Of a stretch of 64,000 nucleotides of DNA, positions 24,467 to 35,895 are shown piece after piece. Under the pieces are notes generated by a model that was not told the origin of the DNA, made no database searches, and saw only the letters and a program-made list of their open reading frames with translations. This stretch comes from Microcebus murinus (lineage: Eukaryota; Chordata; Mammalia; Primates; Cheirogaleidae): contig NC_134111.1 of assembly GCF_040939455.1 (NCBI RefSeq), forward strand, positions 54,020,501 through 54,084,500, read 5' to 3'. Made by a program: the position numbers and the translations under genes. Each line of letters starts with the position of its first letter. Within the stretch, counting starts at the first letter, position 1.

Positions 24467-25608
24467 CACAGTATTTGATTTTTTGAATAATAAACCTGGC
24501 TTACATACCTAGAATAAATCTCACTTGGTTGTGATATATAATTTTTTAAATATATTGCTGGATTCAATTTTCTAAAATTTTGTTGAAGATCTTTATGTCT
24601 AAGTTCATGAAAGATAATCATCTGTAAGTTTCTTTTTTGTGCTGTTTGCCTGGTTTTGGTATTAGGGTAATACTGGCCTCATAAAATGAGTTATTCCCTC
24701 CTCTTCTATTTTCTAAAAAATATATAAAATTGTGTTAGTTATGCTTTAAATGTAAGGTAGAATTCTCCAGTGAAACCATGCAGGCCCAGGAATTTCTTTT
24801 TAAGAAACTTTTAAATTACAAGTTCAATTTCCTTAATGGTTATAGGAAAATTCAGATTGTTTATTTCATTTTGGTTGAGATTTGGTAGTTTGCTATTTTC
24901 CAGGAATTGGTCTATTTCTTCTAAATTGGCAAATTTTGAGCGTAATGTTGTTTGTAGTATCCCATCATTATCTATTAATATATTGAAACTCTGTTTTATT
25001 TCTGAGATTAGTGATTTGTGTCATGGTTTTTTTTTGTCCTTATCAGTCTTGCTAGAAGTTTATCAACTTTATGGGTTTTTTAAAACCAGCTTTTTGTTTA
25101 TTGATTTCCTCTATTGTTTTCCTGTATTCAATTTCAATGATTTCTTCTCTTTTCTTTATTATTGCTTTCTTTTTATTTGCTTTGGGTTTATTTTGATCTT
25201 CTTTCTCTGTTTTTGTTTTTTTTTTGAGGTAGAAATTTGGATTATTGATTCGACACTTTCCTATTTTCTAATATAAACATACATTTTCTTCTCAGCTCTG
25301 CTTTAGCTACATCCTACAAATTTATTATGTCACATTTTCACTTTCAATTTAGTTCTATTAATTTTTTAAAGTTTCTTTTGAGATTTTTGTCTTTCACCAT
25401 AGATTATTTGAAATGTGTTGTTTCACTTCCACGTGCTTAGAGAGTTACTTGTCTTTTTGTTATTAATTTCTGGGTTGATTTCATTATTGTCAGAGAACAT
25501 ATATGTATGATTTTAATTTTTAAAAATTTGTCACTGTTTGTATTTATTTCTCAGCATATGGTCTACCTTGGCATATGTTCCACAGCCACTTGAAAAGAAT
25601 GTGTTCTT

Positions 25609-25659
25609 AAGCATTTGTACCCCCCTAATATTCTGAAATAAAAAATAACTAAAAAGAAA
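25609..25659 (+). mobile_element. 51-bp lemur L1 tail with 17-bp duplication
   Basis: Begins 'aagcatttgtacccccctaa' and continues 'tattctgaaataaaaaataa' into an A-rich tail, the lemur L1 3' terminus. Identical copies of gaaaagaatgtgttctt flank it at 25592-25608 and 25660-25676. It is an extremely 5'-truncated retrotransposition product inside an older L1. Confidence 0.85.
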
Positions 25660-25830
25660 GAAAAGAATGTGTTCTTGCTCTTGTTGGTGGAATTCTATAA
25701 ATATCATTTAGATCCTGTTGGTTGATAGTGTTTTTCAGTTCCCCTGTATCCTTGCTGATTTTCTGTCTAGTAGTTCTTTCAATTGCTGAGAGGGGTGTTG
25801 AAGTCCCCAAATGTAATTGTGGCAATATGT

Positions 25831-26029
25831 GTTTGAACAAGCCTTCCAGATGGTTCTGATTATGCTGAAGTTTGGGAACAAGTGCCTTTAACTATTTGTG
25901 AGTTTCAACTTTAGGAAAGAAATTACCTTGAATGTACAGAAAACATGAGTTCCTTCATAAAATTGAAACTCCCTACCTCTGGTCCTTTTTTCCAATTCAT
26001 TCTCCTGATCATTAGATACATTTTTAAAA
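25831..26029. other. Unassigned sequence
   Basis: Short stretch between L1 and L2-like blocks; nothing recognised. Confidence 0.3.
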
Positions 26030-26590
26030 GAAAATTCCAATTATGTCACTCCCAGGGAAACTTTAAATGCTCTTTGCTGCCCTTGAGTTAAGGCCACCTA
26101 CGTTAGCTTGGGTGATATGATGTCCTGTAAAGCACGCTAACCCACTCCCATCCTAAATGGACTCTCAGTCACACTGGACAAGGCATAATACCCATCCACA
26201 TCCACACTGTGCCTTCCCTCCCCTGGCTTTTCTTCATGCAGTTTGTTTTAACCTGAATGTCCTCCCTCGATATTAATATCTGTTAACACTTTTTCTGTCT
26301 TTCTGACCATCCCAAATAACACTTTCTCATGAGGACTTTTCTTAATATCTGAACGATATATAATTTCTTCCTTCTCTGAATCTCCATGGCAGTTTATATC
26401 TTTAATTCCACGCCCCCCCACACCTTTTTTAACATTATCCTTCTTTAGGTTTAGTCGGGATTTAACCTTCTCTCCCCTTTAGGTTGAAAGTTTATCGATG
26501 GCAAGGACTCCATCTTTGCATTTTCTACAGCCCTTGGATGTGGCATGGGTTCTTAAAAATACCTAAAAATATTTTTTGAATTAAATTTTC
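26030..26590 (+). mobile_element. L2-like fragment
   Basis: Layout similar to the L2 3' region: 'ttctttgctgcccttgagtt'-like opening, 'tgtcctccctcgatattaat' in the middle and 'gatggcaaggactccatctt' near the end. Divergence is high. Confidence 0.4.
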
Positions 26591-26917
26591 TGGACAATTA
26601 ATAACATTTAATGTGCCATTGCTTTGTTCCTATAAAAATTAAAGAAAATTTCTAAAGTGAGTTAAGAGAGTTTCCCCTTTTAGGAATCCTGAAAGTAAAA
26701 GATTTTTATTTTTTAATGAAAGAAGCTTTATCAGGAATTTATGGTGCTTCTGCAGTGGCCTTTACATATATTTTAAGCCCTTTTTAGAGTAATGGTACCA
26801 TAATAAAATACAAAGAAATATAAATGTTATAGCCAATACTCACAGTGATTCTAATGCCTAAGTGTGTCTGATCTCTACCCTCCTCTTTTTCATTCCTACT
26901 ACCACTCTCAGGGGCTG

Positions 26918-27326
26918 TGTCTTAGTCCATTTTGTGCTACTATAATATATCAGAAAATCCAAACTGGATAATTTATAAAGAATAGAGATTTATTTGTTAC
27001 AGTTCTAGAGGCTGGCTAGTCCAAGGCTGAGGGGCCCACATCTGGAGAAGGGTTTCTTTTGCTGTGTCATTCCATGGTGAAAGGTGGAAAGGCAAGATAG
27101 TACACATGAGAGAGAGAAGGGGTGCGGAGGGAGGCTGAACTCATCCTTTTATCAGGAACCCACTCCAGAGATAACTCACCCACTCCTGTAATAATGGCAT
27201 TCATCTACTCATGAGAGCAGAGCCCTCATGACTTAAACATCTCTTAAAGGTCCCACTTCTCAACACCAACATTAGAGATCAAGTTTCCAACGCACGCACT
27301 TTGGGAAACACATTCAAAACATAGCA
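26918..27326 (-). mobile_element. MST-type MaLR solo LTR
   Basis: The plus strand begins 'tgtcttagtccattttgtgc' and ends 'cattcaaaacatagca', the reverse of the TG...CA-bounded MSTA/MSTB LTR. Internal landmarks are 'agttctagaggctggctagt', 'ccatggtgaaaggtggaaag', 'gagccctcatgacttaaaca' and 'cttaaaggtcccacttctca'. It is about 409 bp, near full length for an MST LTR. No matching 5-bp duplication survives. Confidence 0.85.
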
Positions 27327-27344
27327 GGATTATTTCAGTCTATT

Positions 27345-27500
27345 GCAGTGTTTCCCAAACCTCCTTGGTCACAAGGATAGCCTGATGCACCCCCTAAAGT
27401 AAAAATTGCTTGGCCCCATCCAAGAGCTCCAAAGAAAGATCTGGGAATCTATATTTTTATCAAGTATCCCCTGTGAGTCCAGTATCAGGCCATACCTTCT
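27345..27500 (+). mobile_element. MER5-like hAT MITE remnant
   Basis: 'gtgtttcccaaacctccttg', 'agatctgggaatctatattt' and 'ttatcaagtatcccctgtga' match the MER5A/B layout. The termini are decayed. Confidence 0.6.
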
Positions 27501-27691
27501 AATAGTTACAATTTCTTGTCTCCCCAATCCACAGTTCATTCATGACATTAATTAATTATCAATTATATTGCCAATTATTTCCATAAAGTATTTGTAATTG
27601 ATATTATAGTATCTCTCAATGCTTGCTTTTCTAAATGAAAGGGACTTTCATAGTGGTCTGATATAGTTATTAATCATAGAATGCTTAGTTT

Positions 27692-27952
27692 TGTAACCAA
27701 AATGTCAAAAAAAAAATCAAAACAAAACTTTTTATCGGGTGGTGGGCAGGCGGTAGGGGGGAGGAGGAAAGGGGTGTATGCTTCCATAACGTGTGTGATG
27801 CACACCACCGGAGGATTGGACACATTGGGGGGACGGAGGGGGGCAGGAGTAATATTTGTAACCCTAACAATATTTGTACCTCCATAATATGATGAAATAA
27901 ATTTAAAAAATTTAAAAAAATGTAAATAAAGGAAAATGGGAAAGAAAAAAAA
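27692..27952 (+). mobile_element. Young 5'-truncated lemur L1 (3' UTR)
   Basis: Contains the L1 3' UTR G-rich tract ('aggcggtaggggggaggagg'), 'gtgtgatgcacaccaccgga', a second G-rich run (27826-27847) and the terminal 'aatatttgtacctccataat' plus an A-rich tail. A 14-bp direct repeat, agaatgcttagttt, flanks it at 27678-27691 and 27953-27966. The first ~45 bp (A-rich, 'tcaaaacaaaactttttatc') may be filler or divergent L1. Confidence 0.9.
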
Positions 27953-27966
27953 AGAATGCTTAGTTT

Positions 27967-30900
27967 CCTCAATATGGGCACAAAGATGCTATTTATTTTT
28001 CTCTATCTAGAATACAATATTGGATATTATAGAAATGAAGGAAAAATCTTTTTATAGTATAATATAGAAATACTGCAGAAAGCAACATGGCCCATCTTAC
28101 CTGTGTTTTAGGGCAAATTGTATTATACTATATGTTGTATTATACTGAAGAATGGACACAAACATATTTCAGGAACTTCTGAAAATGTGATGGAAGGAAT
28201 AACTCAAATCATTTGGTGTTCCAGGAATTTTAGTTGTGTCAGATTGTAGATACACTTTGGTATCTTTAAATTCATAAAGTATTATACTAGCAAGTGGTCA
28301 AAACAACAAGACTAGTTTTAAAAAAATTCTGAAGTATGGAGAAGTTCTAATTGTGTCAGATTTCATATGATTTTTATTTTATTTAGTAGAAAAATATATA
28401 CTTAATGAACATATATATGATTTACTAAGCATTTATAATCATATATTGGTAGGATGAAGGCTTAAGAAGCAGATGCATATTTTTAAGCATATAACTGAGT
28501 TATCAACTTCTAAGAACATGCACTGAGGGGCAATATTACTCATGAAGCAAAAGTAAGATGATGTTCCTTTTTTTTTGCCAGCTAGTTTTATATTAAACAA
28601 ATGCTGCTGGCAGCACAGCGGTAATAATGTTGTGATCCTAAAGGTTTCTTTGTGTAACATTCTTGACAAATGCTTGATTATCCAGAAGAAGCCATCTGTA
28701 TGTATCTGACATCTCGTAGGAGGCTATGCCACTATTTTTTCATGAAGAAATGTCTGGATGGGGGTGTAGGTGTTCTCTAATGCATTTCTTCATGTGTTGA
28801 TTTCTTTATAGCTAACCAGCAGACTTATCCCCCAAATGAGCAACCAGCCCTGAGGCCTTAAACTGCCATGTCTGCCAGCTATGGGGTGGGTGAGCCGCAG
28901 AAGTGGTCTGCTTTCTTCCTTAGACTCAATAATGCTCTTGAAATGGTGGCTTAACATTTGGAAAATGATGTGAAACTTTAAGAGCAACAAGTCAAATAGA
29001 CGGTGAGGCTTGAGGGATTGTAAAGGGATATGGACGTTTCTAGTGCAGATTACCAGGCCTTCAGTTCAAATGCAGCTGTGCTCAGCTTTTACTAAACATG
29101 GTTCCACATGAAGGCCGATGGGGCCTGCTGCAAAGCGGGGCGGGTGCTCTTGGTTCCCTTGTAGACAGCTGGGAAGCTGAAAACCCAGTTAAGAGGACCA
29201 CCATTTCAGCTGGCTCTCCCGGAAATTTGAACTCGCCAGGAGACCCAGGCCTACTGAGCTCTCTGCTTTCTGCCTTCTTAAAGCATCCCCTGGGCTCTGC
29301 AGGCCCAGGTCGTGCGCTGGGATAAAGCGCGTCCTGTGTCCATGTGAACGGCACTAGTTCTGTCAGAGGCAATCTTTCCTGCATGAATCCAGTTGGTCAA
29401 GAACAGAGCTCATGAATAGGGGACTTGGCTTCCCAGTTTGACTTCTTGTTTCTGGAAAACTCATATATCTCTGAGTCCCCAGCAGGCCCATTTTATCCCA
29501 GAGTGCCAAGAGATATCCCAGATAGTTACCTCCAGGAGAGGCAGGTGCAGCTCTTTGATGTGGCTCAGTTGCAGCAAGATTTGCATAATTTTCTGTGACT
29601 TCCCCTTCTACTCTGACATCCACCCTGGGCTGAAGAAAGATGCTGGGGGCTGGCAGGAGGCAGCCGGGCAGAGAAAGCAACCATCTGGAGTTCTGGAACA
29701 GTGGGTTGTAGTACTGGATCTGCCAAGAATAATTCTGGATAGTCCCATGACCTCTTTAGAACCTCAGTTTCCCCATCCATAAAAGTGGACCATTGCACTT
29801 GGAAGGTTTCTGAGCTATGATGTAGTTTCCAAGGTGCTATTTTAAAAATGGAAGACAGGGCTATCAAAAGAGAAATAATTGTGGCTTAGACTACTAATAG
29901 CAATTAAATTATATAAGCTCATGGTAAATGAACAAAATTTATTTATTCTGTAGAAACCTGAGGATGTGTTTATAAAGACCAAAATCCACAATGGCACTTA
30001 AATGAAGATTGCTTTGTAAGATGCATGCATGTGACAAAGACGGCACAGAAAGTGGTGAAAGTGGCCTTGTGAGTGGGAGAAATACAGGTGTGATTTTTTT
30101 TTAAATATAAATTTGTTCTAGCATTTTATTTACTGCTTCTGTTATTTTTTTCAACAGCTAAAAACAAACTTCCAAACTGCTTTTATCTTTAAATTTACTT
30201 TATGGAGGTAGTCATGCCACTGTTAGAAAAACTTTATTAGACTGCACTTACTACATTATCTAGAACATAACACATTTGTACGCCTATAGATCCACCTTCT
30301 CCCCCAAACCACACAAAGCAAAAAATACAGATGACTGGTTGTGTCTTTCCCTATAAATAAAAGGAGGCAGAGACAGTAAATTTAGAAAGGTGGCATGTTA
30401 CATTACCATAACACACCAGAAACCCAACGTGAGAACAAAAGTGCTATTTATCAACCCACTGAGAGCTATGATTCTGTGGACTTTCATGTCTTCAGTGTTA
30501 CTGGAGTTTATATAATTCCAGAATTTATTCTTTATCTTAGAACTTCATCTTTGGGAAGCTTTTTAGTAAAACTAGGAGGTAGAGTATGGAAGGTACGAGC
30601 CGGAAAGGGAACAAAGATAAATGAGTGAAACATGCAAGTAGCCACACTCCAAACAGCAACAGAAGACGGACATTTTCAAATTTAAAGGGAATCCTGAGTG
30701 TCACAATACTCATCATTTCCACATCCGTGTACTTGTTTGCAACCCTAGCTCTGGAAACACCACCTGATTTCTATTTAGTATCTTTCCAAAAACACCATTT
30801 CAGGTCCCAAATTCATTTGTCTGATTTGAAAATAGAAATTTAGTAGAAGATAAAACAGAAGTATGGATGGCGATATTGGCATTAATTATATTTCTTTTCA

Positions 30901-31110
30901 CCTTTAAGGAGTATATTTCTCACTCTTTCTGTTTCTGTCTCCCTCTTAAATACGATGCATGTATTTATTATTAGGTACCTATCTTTGTAGAAAACATAAT
31001 AAGTAGCTCAGAGTATTATTGAGTGTGAAGAATACAGGATTTCTTTCTGTTACTTCAAAAGTTTTTGTAAAAACAGGCTGAGTTTCTAAGGTTAATGAGA
31101 GGACAGAGAA
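27967..31110. other. Unique sequence, nothing recognised
   Basis: About 3.1 kb of sequence without a confident repeat. A faint MIR-like segment at 29740-29800 ('cctcagtttccccatccata') is the only hint. Opposed open frames of about 100 codons at 29082-29867 overlap on both strands and have no recognisable domain. Confidence 0.4.
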
Positions 31111-31114
31111 GTAT

Positions 31115-31430
31115 GACTAACATTTACTAAAACCTACCCTATTCTAGGCTCTCTGCTATGTGCTTTAAATACTTTATCCCATTACCCCTCATACCAACTG
31201 TCTGAGATATTACATTTTTCTTCCAGCGTCATCAGAGTGGTGTCTTAAGAGCAAGATCCTTTTTTAAAAATAAAGAAAGCTACTCGTTTTCTCATAAATT
31301 GTGGAGTGTAAATCCCGACCTTGTCTCCCATTTCAGGTGTGGCTTGACTCCCAGCTCTATGACCTTGAGCAAGTCACCTCATCTATGTACTGGGGAGAAC
31401 GATATCTATCTCAACATAATATATTTAATA
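31115..31430 (+). mobile_element. MIR fragments (two pieces)
   Basis: 31115-31210 has 'taacatttactaaaacctac' and 'gctatgtgctttaaatactt'. 31335-31425 has 'cccagctctatgaccttgag' and 'caagtcacctcatctatgta'. Both match MIR blocks, but they are separate MIR copies or opposite segments of a rearranged one. Confidence 0.5.
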
Positions 31431-34294
31431 TGTGTTAATAAAGGGGAATATGAAAGAAAGTGAGTTGACTGGAAAAGAGGACTTAAAATTAGAAGAAAAA
31501 ACGTTACCTAATAAAGTAAATTACAGGTTTTGCACCTTTGAGTCCTAGTGTGTGACCTGGTGGGACTCGAGGGGGGAGACTGTGGGCAGGGCTTCCCTGG
31601 AGAAGACGTCCCTACCGTTCCACCCGCCACAGCCAAGCTTGGTTGTCCCCCCAGTGTCAGAGGCTCCCATTGCACCCTGCACTTCTTCTCATTTGCAGAA
31701 CCCATTGCCCTTCTCATCACTTCTTCCCCACCTCTTCCCAGCTAGGTTGGAGGCTCCAGGTATGCTGGGACCATCTCTCTTTGCCGTTGAATGCCTGGCC
31801 CATGGGGCCTGAGGCAGAGCTGCAAATGGAGGCCCTGGGCTGTGGGTCACCCCCTTTCTCTTCCCACACTGGACACCCCGGCTTCATCCTCAAGCTCTGT
31901 CCTCCTCCACTTGACCACAAGGTCCTGTGCCTCCTCCTTGGGGCCATTGGGTACTTGGAGCAGGATGTAGACATGGAAGAATGGGGCTGGAGCAAACTCT
32001 CTAGATTGTGGGGCCCAGAGAAGGGGCCCCAGTTGCTTGAGGCCAATGTTTCCAGCAGCCAAGAAGCACTGCTGAACAAATGATTAACAGTGAATATGCG
32101 GAAGCACTGCCACAGAGAAGTAATATTAAACTGACCTCCAGGCCCTGAGCCGCAGGAGCCGTGCAGCAGGTTTCCGTGGCAGAGAGGGCGGGTCTGAGGG
32201 GCAGCAGTGGGAGAGCCTGGATGAAACACTCACTGTAGCTTATTGTGCTCTAGTTCCCCCCCCCATTACTTTTCTATAACTTTTAAGGGCAGAGAATGTT
32301 TCTTTTCATCGCAGAGAAAGTTTCGTCTACTTGGGTGTCTACTAAAGAGATAATCCCAAGCTTCTTGGTAGTGACTCAAGCAAACAGAAATTGGATATCC
32401 TGGGACATAACCAGGACCCTCAGGTTATCTCCCTCTTTGTCACTAGTATTTTCTAGATCCACACATGTCTAACTTGTTCCTGAAAATGTATTTAAAGTTC
32501 AGATTATTAGGTGAAATTTTAAGGCAAGGTATATTTGTATAACATAACAGCAGTGTTTATGGGGAAGAGGTAGATGAAACTGAACCATCCTAATAAAACA
32601 AATCTGAAATCCAAGCAGAAATTTTTGCTATATGAAAACAAAGTCGCCTCTCTTACAACTAGATCAATCTATATGTAGGGGTAGCGTGAGAGCAGGAAGG
32701 GCTGAGAGAATCTTCGTGAAGCAGCACAGACAGCTCCTGGGGATGAACCCAAGTGCCATCTGCTTTCCTTCCTTCTTTCATCCTAAGCATACAAGAATAA
32801 TTCTGAGAGATTCAGAATGTACCTCAGTTATAGAAGCAGAGAAACAAAAGGGAATGTACATTCAGTAGACAGGAACTCCATTAAAAAAAAAGAATTGACA
32901 ATTACTTAGAAGTCAGGAAGCCAATTTTTGAATCAATACCTTGCTTGAGTAGGGTAACGTGATGTCGTGTCAAAGTAGGAAGCATTATCAAAGCTGCATT
33001 TACTTTGCATCAGTTTTTAAGTAGTCCTGGTCAATGCTGAAACATCTGAGAAAGGAAGTTCAGTCGGCAAGGAGTTACAATCTGACCTAAATCTTTACAC
33101 TCCACCAGCCAAATCTTACCATACAGGACAAAGCCAAGCAGGTGTGAGTGCTTTAGTACTCACATTTACTTGGTTTTAATGTAAATGCCAAAGAACATCT
33201 CCATTCAAGCCTTTTACCCCCCCACCCCCCACCCCCCCCTGAGAATAAACAGCATAACAATAAACAGGCACAACCACAGAATAGGGTCCCTCTGGTCCCA
33301 CTCAAATTCTTGGTGGCATTGCAAAAACACAATCTGAATGTTATTAAAGGGGAAGTGGAAAACAAATGATTTAAAGTAAATTACATGAAACGAATTTTCA
33401 TTATCTCAGCTTTATTTAGTATGTGAGAAATTCAATGTCATCCACACATGTATGTCATTGAAGAATAATTTCAGCTTAATTCACTGAAGGGGCAGAAATA
33501 GATTTAATTTGTGGAAGAATTAACCATGATTTGCAGTATCATTATCATATTGAGAAAGTGCTCGGGAAAGTGGACTTGAAGAGGAAGTAAAGAGCGAGAC
33601 TGGTGAAATGGATCATGAGGAAGGAAGCAAATTTGTTTTTTCAATATTTGGCACAAAGCCTTTTCCCATGAGTTTTAAATTACTAAGAAAAGTAAACATT
33701 TTGGTAACTGTTTTAGAGAGATTTATAGGTGACCCTAAATGCAATCTACTCGGTGACTGACTCAATCTTAATTCCTTTGGTTCTTGGTTGCAGAAAGGGC
33801 AACATTGTTACCACTTGCTTGGTCAAAGGTTACACTTCCTGCCCTCCATCAACCCAGCTGGAACATGTGAGTGTTTTTAGATACTAGTCAGGTCACCTTC
33901 CAAGGGGGAATCACTCAAGCTAACCATCTGATTAAGGGGCTTTCGTAATGAATCCTGCTACCAGGTATGCAATTAGCTGGCTCTAGCTTCCCCTTGCTTA
34001 ATGAAATGCATGTTAGGTGCACATTCATGGAAAAGCTAAGCAAACACAGGCAACTGAGAACTAGAAAGCTAAATAGTCATCCTTTCTTCTTAAATTTTTT
34101 TATTTTAACTACATTTTAATTACATTTCTTTTGGTAAGATACAAAGTTTTTGTGCTCACATCCCAGGAAATTTGGGAACTCGGACTGCCATGTTTCAGTG
34201 GTTGTTTCTCCTAAGAGGATTCCACAAGAATGGCTTTAAATGTTACTGCCCACGGCAGTGTCGTGGGTGTCCTTTCCCTATGGCTTCTAGTAAC
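31431..34294. other. Unique sequence with a GC-richer patch and a C run
   Basis: 31540-32230 is GC-richer, and frames of 146 codons (plus) and 170 codons (minus) overlap there. Neither shows a known domain, so I did not call a gene. A C-rich run with two A interruptions lies at 33219-33239. The rest is ordinary sequence. Confidence 0.4.
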
Positions 34295-34395
34295 AGAGGA
34301 CTCTTCCTGAGTGCTCACAAGAGCTAAGCATTGTCTTATGTTCTTTACTTGCTTAAGACTCACAATTATTTCTTTTTCACAAAGAAACGGGAGAC
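34295..34395 (+). mobile_element. MIR-like fragment
   Basis: 'ctgagtgctcacaagagcta', 'agcattgtcttatgttcttt' and 'aagactcacaattatttctt' fit the MIR core, diverged. Confidence 0.4.
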
Positions 34396-34911
34396 AGTCT
34401 AGAATCTGTTCACTTAACCATGACCCAGATCAACACGATTGGGCCAGAGCAAATAGTGACGCCCTCAAAAGTTGTCCTGGGTTTTCCAGGGTCCTCTTTC
34501 TGCTTTCCCCTTAGAAGCATCCCTCTGCTGGCCTTCAGACGCTAAAATGCTGGACTCTAACCAGCCTCTCAACTCAAAGCAGAGAGCTGCCATCTTAATT
34601 TATCAATCCTATCTCCTAAACTCAGGGTGGGCACTGATGTGGTACTTCCTGCAGGTATTGGCTTGTCAGCCTGGCCCTTCCAGCCTCGTATTCCCTGACT
34701 ACAGGTATTGTTTCAGGGATGTGCCCATGATCTACTTTAGTTAGTCCAGTCAGAGTTAAGGTAAGGCTTCCCCAAAAGAAAAGAGGCCTGCTTTTCCAGC
34801 TGGACTTGAACCTGGGAGGCTGTGAGGCAGGAGCTGCTGCACCCTATGGACCACATGGAATTGGAGAAAGGCACAGACACAGAGGAGAGCAGAGCCTACT
34901 AAGAGCCACAG

Positions 34912-35442
34912 TGATACGGAAAATGTTGGGCATCCAGACACGGTCGCTTGCTGCCTCCCCACTGCTCCGCAGTCCAGCGCTGTGCCTGGCCAGTTGGAGG
35001 GCACGCTGCTGGGCCGGGGTCCCGGCAGAGAGCCCGCCTGGCCGCATGCCGCTGCCTGTTTCCGGCCACGCTGCTTGTGTGATCCTGATTGGGTAAATTT
35101 TGAATTCCACTGTCTTTGATGGGATGTTAAAGCTTGTTGTCGATTGGATGTTAAAGGTTGATTTTGATTGGATATTAAAGCTTGTTGTCGATTGGATGTT
35201 AAAGGCTGATGTTGATTGGATGTTAAAGCTTGTAGTTGATTGGATGCTTTTTGAGCCCTACCAAGGGTATAAAAGCAGGAGGAAACCAAGGCAGAAGGGG
35301 CAGGAGATCAGAAGACATCTGTAACACTAGGTGCGCTGAGCCTGCTGTGGAAGAATAAAGACTGTTCTCCAACTCTTTGTGTGCCACTGGGTTCTTTCCC
35401 AAGTCAAGAGCTGTAATACTAGCTGTACACATTGCTGCAACA
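34912..35442 (+). mobile_element. Solo LTR, ERV1-type, copy 1
   Basis: A 531-bp unit bounded by TG ('tgatacggaaaatgttgggc') and CA ('cacattgctgcaaca'), with a 4-bp target duplication acag at 34908-34911 and 35443-35446. Four base pairs is usual for class I (ERV1) proviruses. It contains a U3 with five 24-bp repeats, a TATA box (tataaaa, 35268-35274) and a polyadenylation signal (aataaa, 35354-35359). No viral internal region is present, so it is a solo LTR left by recombination. A second copy at 55696-56142 has the same ends. It is CpG-bearing and looks fairly young. The family is unnamed here; lemur-specific is my inference. Confidence 0.88.
35118..35274 (+). promoter_or_regulatory. U3 CCAAT-box repeats and TATA box of solo LTR copy 1
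   Basis: Five consecutive 24-bp units occupy 35118-35237, followed by a partial sixth. The core 'gattggat' contains an inverted CCAAT box, the NF-Y recognition core; unit 1 has gatggg instead. Units 1, 3 and 5 end in 'gcttgttgtc'-like sequence while 2 and 4 end in 'tgattttt/tgatgtt'-like sequence, giving a 48-bp alternation. The TATA box sits about 30 bp after the array. The NF-Y function is inferred from motif only. Confidence 0.7.
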
Positions 35443-35739
35443 ACAGCAGAGGGGCTGGATCCTGGGACACAGTAAGCCCCAGTGCTGCTGGGTCTGTGGC
35501 TGGTTCTATCCCAGGGCCTCTCAGCTCTTGGACCCAATAAATTCTCTTTTTGCTGAACTAGTTTGAGTTAGGTTTTCTGATGCTTGTCTTAAAAATAAGT
35601 CTTTATATCAGGAAATAAAAATGTTGCCCAGGGACAGGGAGAAGCCACTGTGCCCCTTCAGAGAAGCAGAGAGTGAGGGAGGTATTATGGCAGAAGGGAG
35701 AGGGTGGGATGGAAGAGACTTAACATTGAAAAGCTACAG

Positions 35740-35895
35740 CTTTGGCATTTATTTCCTCATTTAATGCTGCCAATAATCTTGCAATGAAGGCAGCATTCTT
35801 TCCAGTTCACAAGTGAGAGAACTGAGGCTTGGGGAGGTTAAGTAATGTTACCCATTTCACCCTGTTTGTAAGTGACTGATCTGGCCTTCAAACTC
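35740..35895 (+). mobile_element. MIR fragment
   Basis: 'tttcctcatttaatgctgcc', 'acaagtgagagaactgaggc' and 'ttggggaggttaagtaatgt' match the MIR core block. Confidence 0.65.

Larger units (their letters stand above)
24105..25830 (-). mobile_element. L1 ORF2 fragment, interrupted twice
   Basis: The plus strand is antisense L1 ORF2 (reverse-transcriptase and downstream region): 'gaattttgtcaaatgcattt', 'ggttttggtattagggtaat', 'actggcctcataaaatgagt', 'tttggtagtttgctattttc', 'cagcttttttgtttattgat'-like sequence, 'agagaacatatatgtatgat' and 'catatggtctaccttggcat'. It has no intact frame in the ORF2 sense; the 146-codon plus-strand frame at 24836-25276 is antisense noise. An Alu fragment lies at 24289-24466 and a 51-bp L1 tail at 25609-25659. 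Confidence 0.88.
34760..35600 (+). mobile_element. Ancient LTR-like element, split by the solo LTR
   Basis: The left part (34760-34911) and right part (35443-35600) read as one old LTR-like repeat: 'gaacctgggaggctgtgagg', 'acagaggagagcagagccta', then after the solo LTR 'acccaataaattctcttttt' and 'actagtttgagttaggtttt', a known mammalian LTR 3'-end pattern. The family is not certain. Confidence 0.45.

Noticed and set aside
24836..25276. 146-codon plus-strand hydrophobic frame
   Set aside because: It is the antisense strand of an L1 ORF2 fragment.
29082..29867. Overlapping ~100-codon frames on both strands
   Set aside because: Opposed frames over the same bases with no domain or splice context; consistent with chance.
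34756..35289. 177-codon minus-strand open frame with an 8-residue repeat
   Set aside because: It is produced by the 24-bp U3 array of the solo LTR (24 is divisible by 3) plus flanking LTR sequence; no coding signal.
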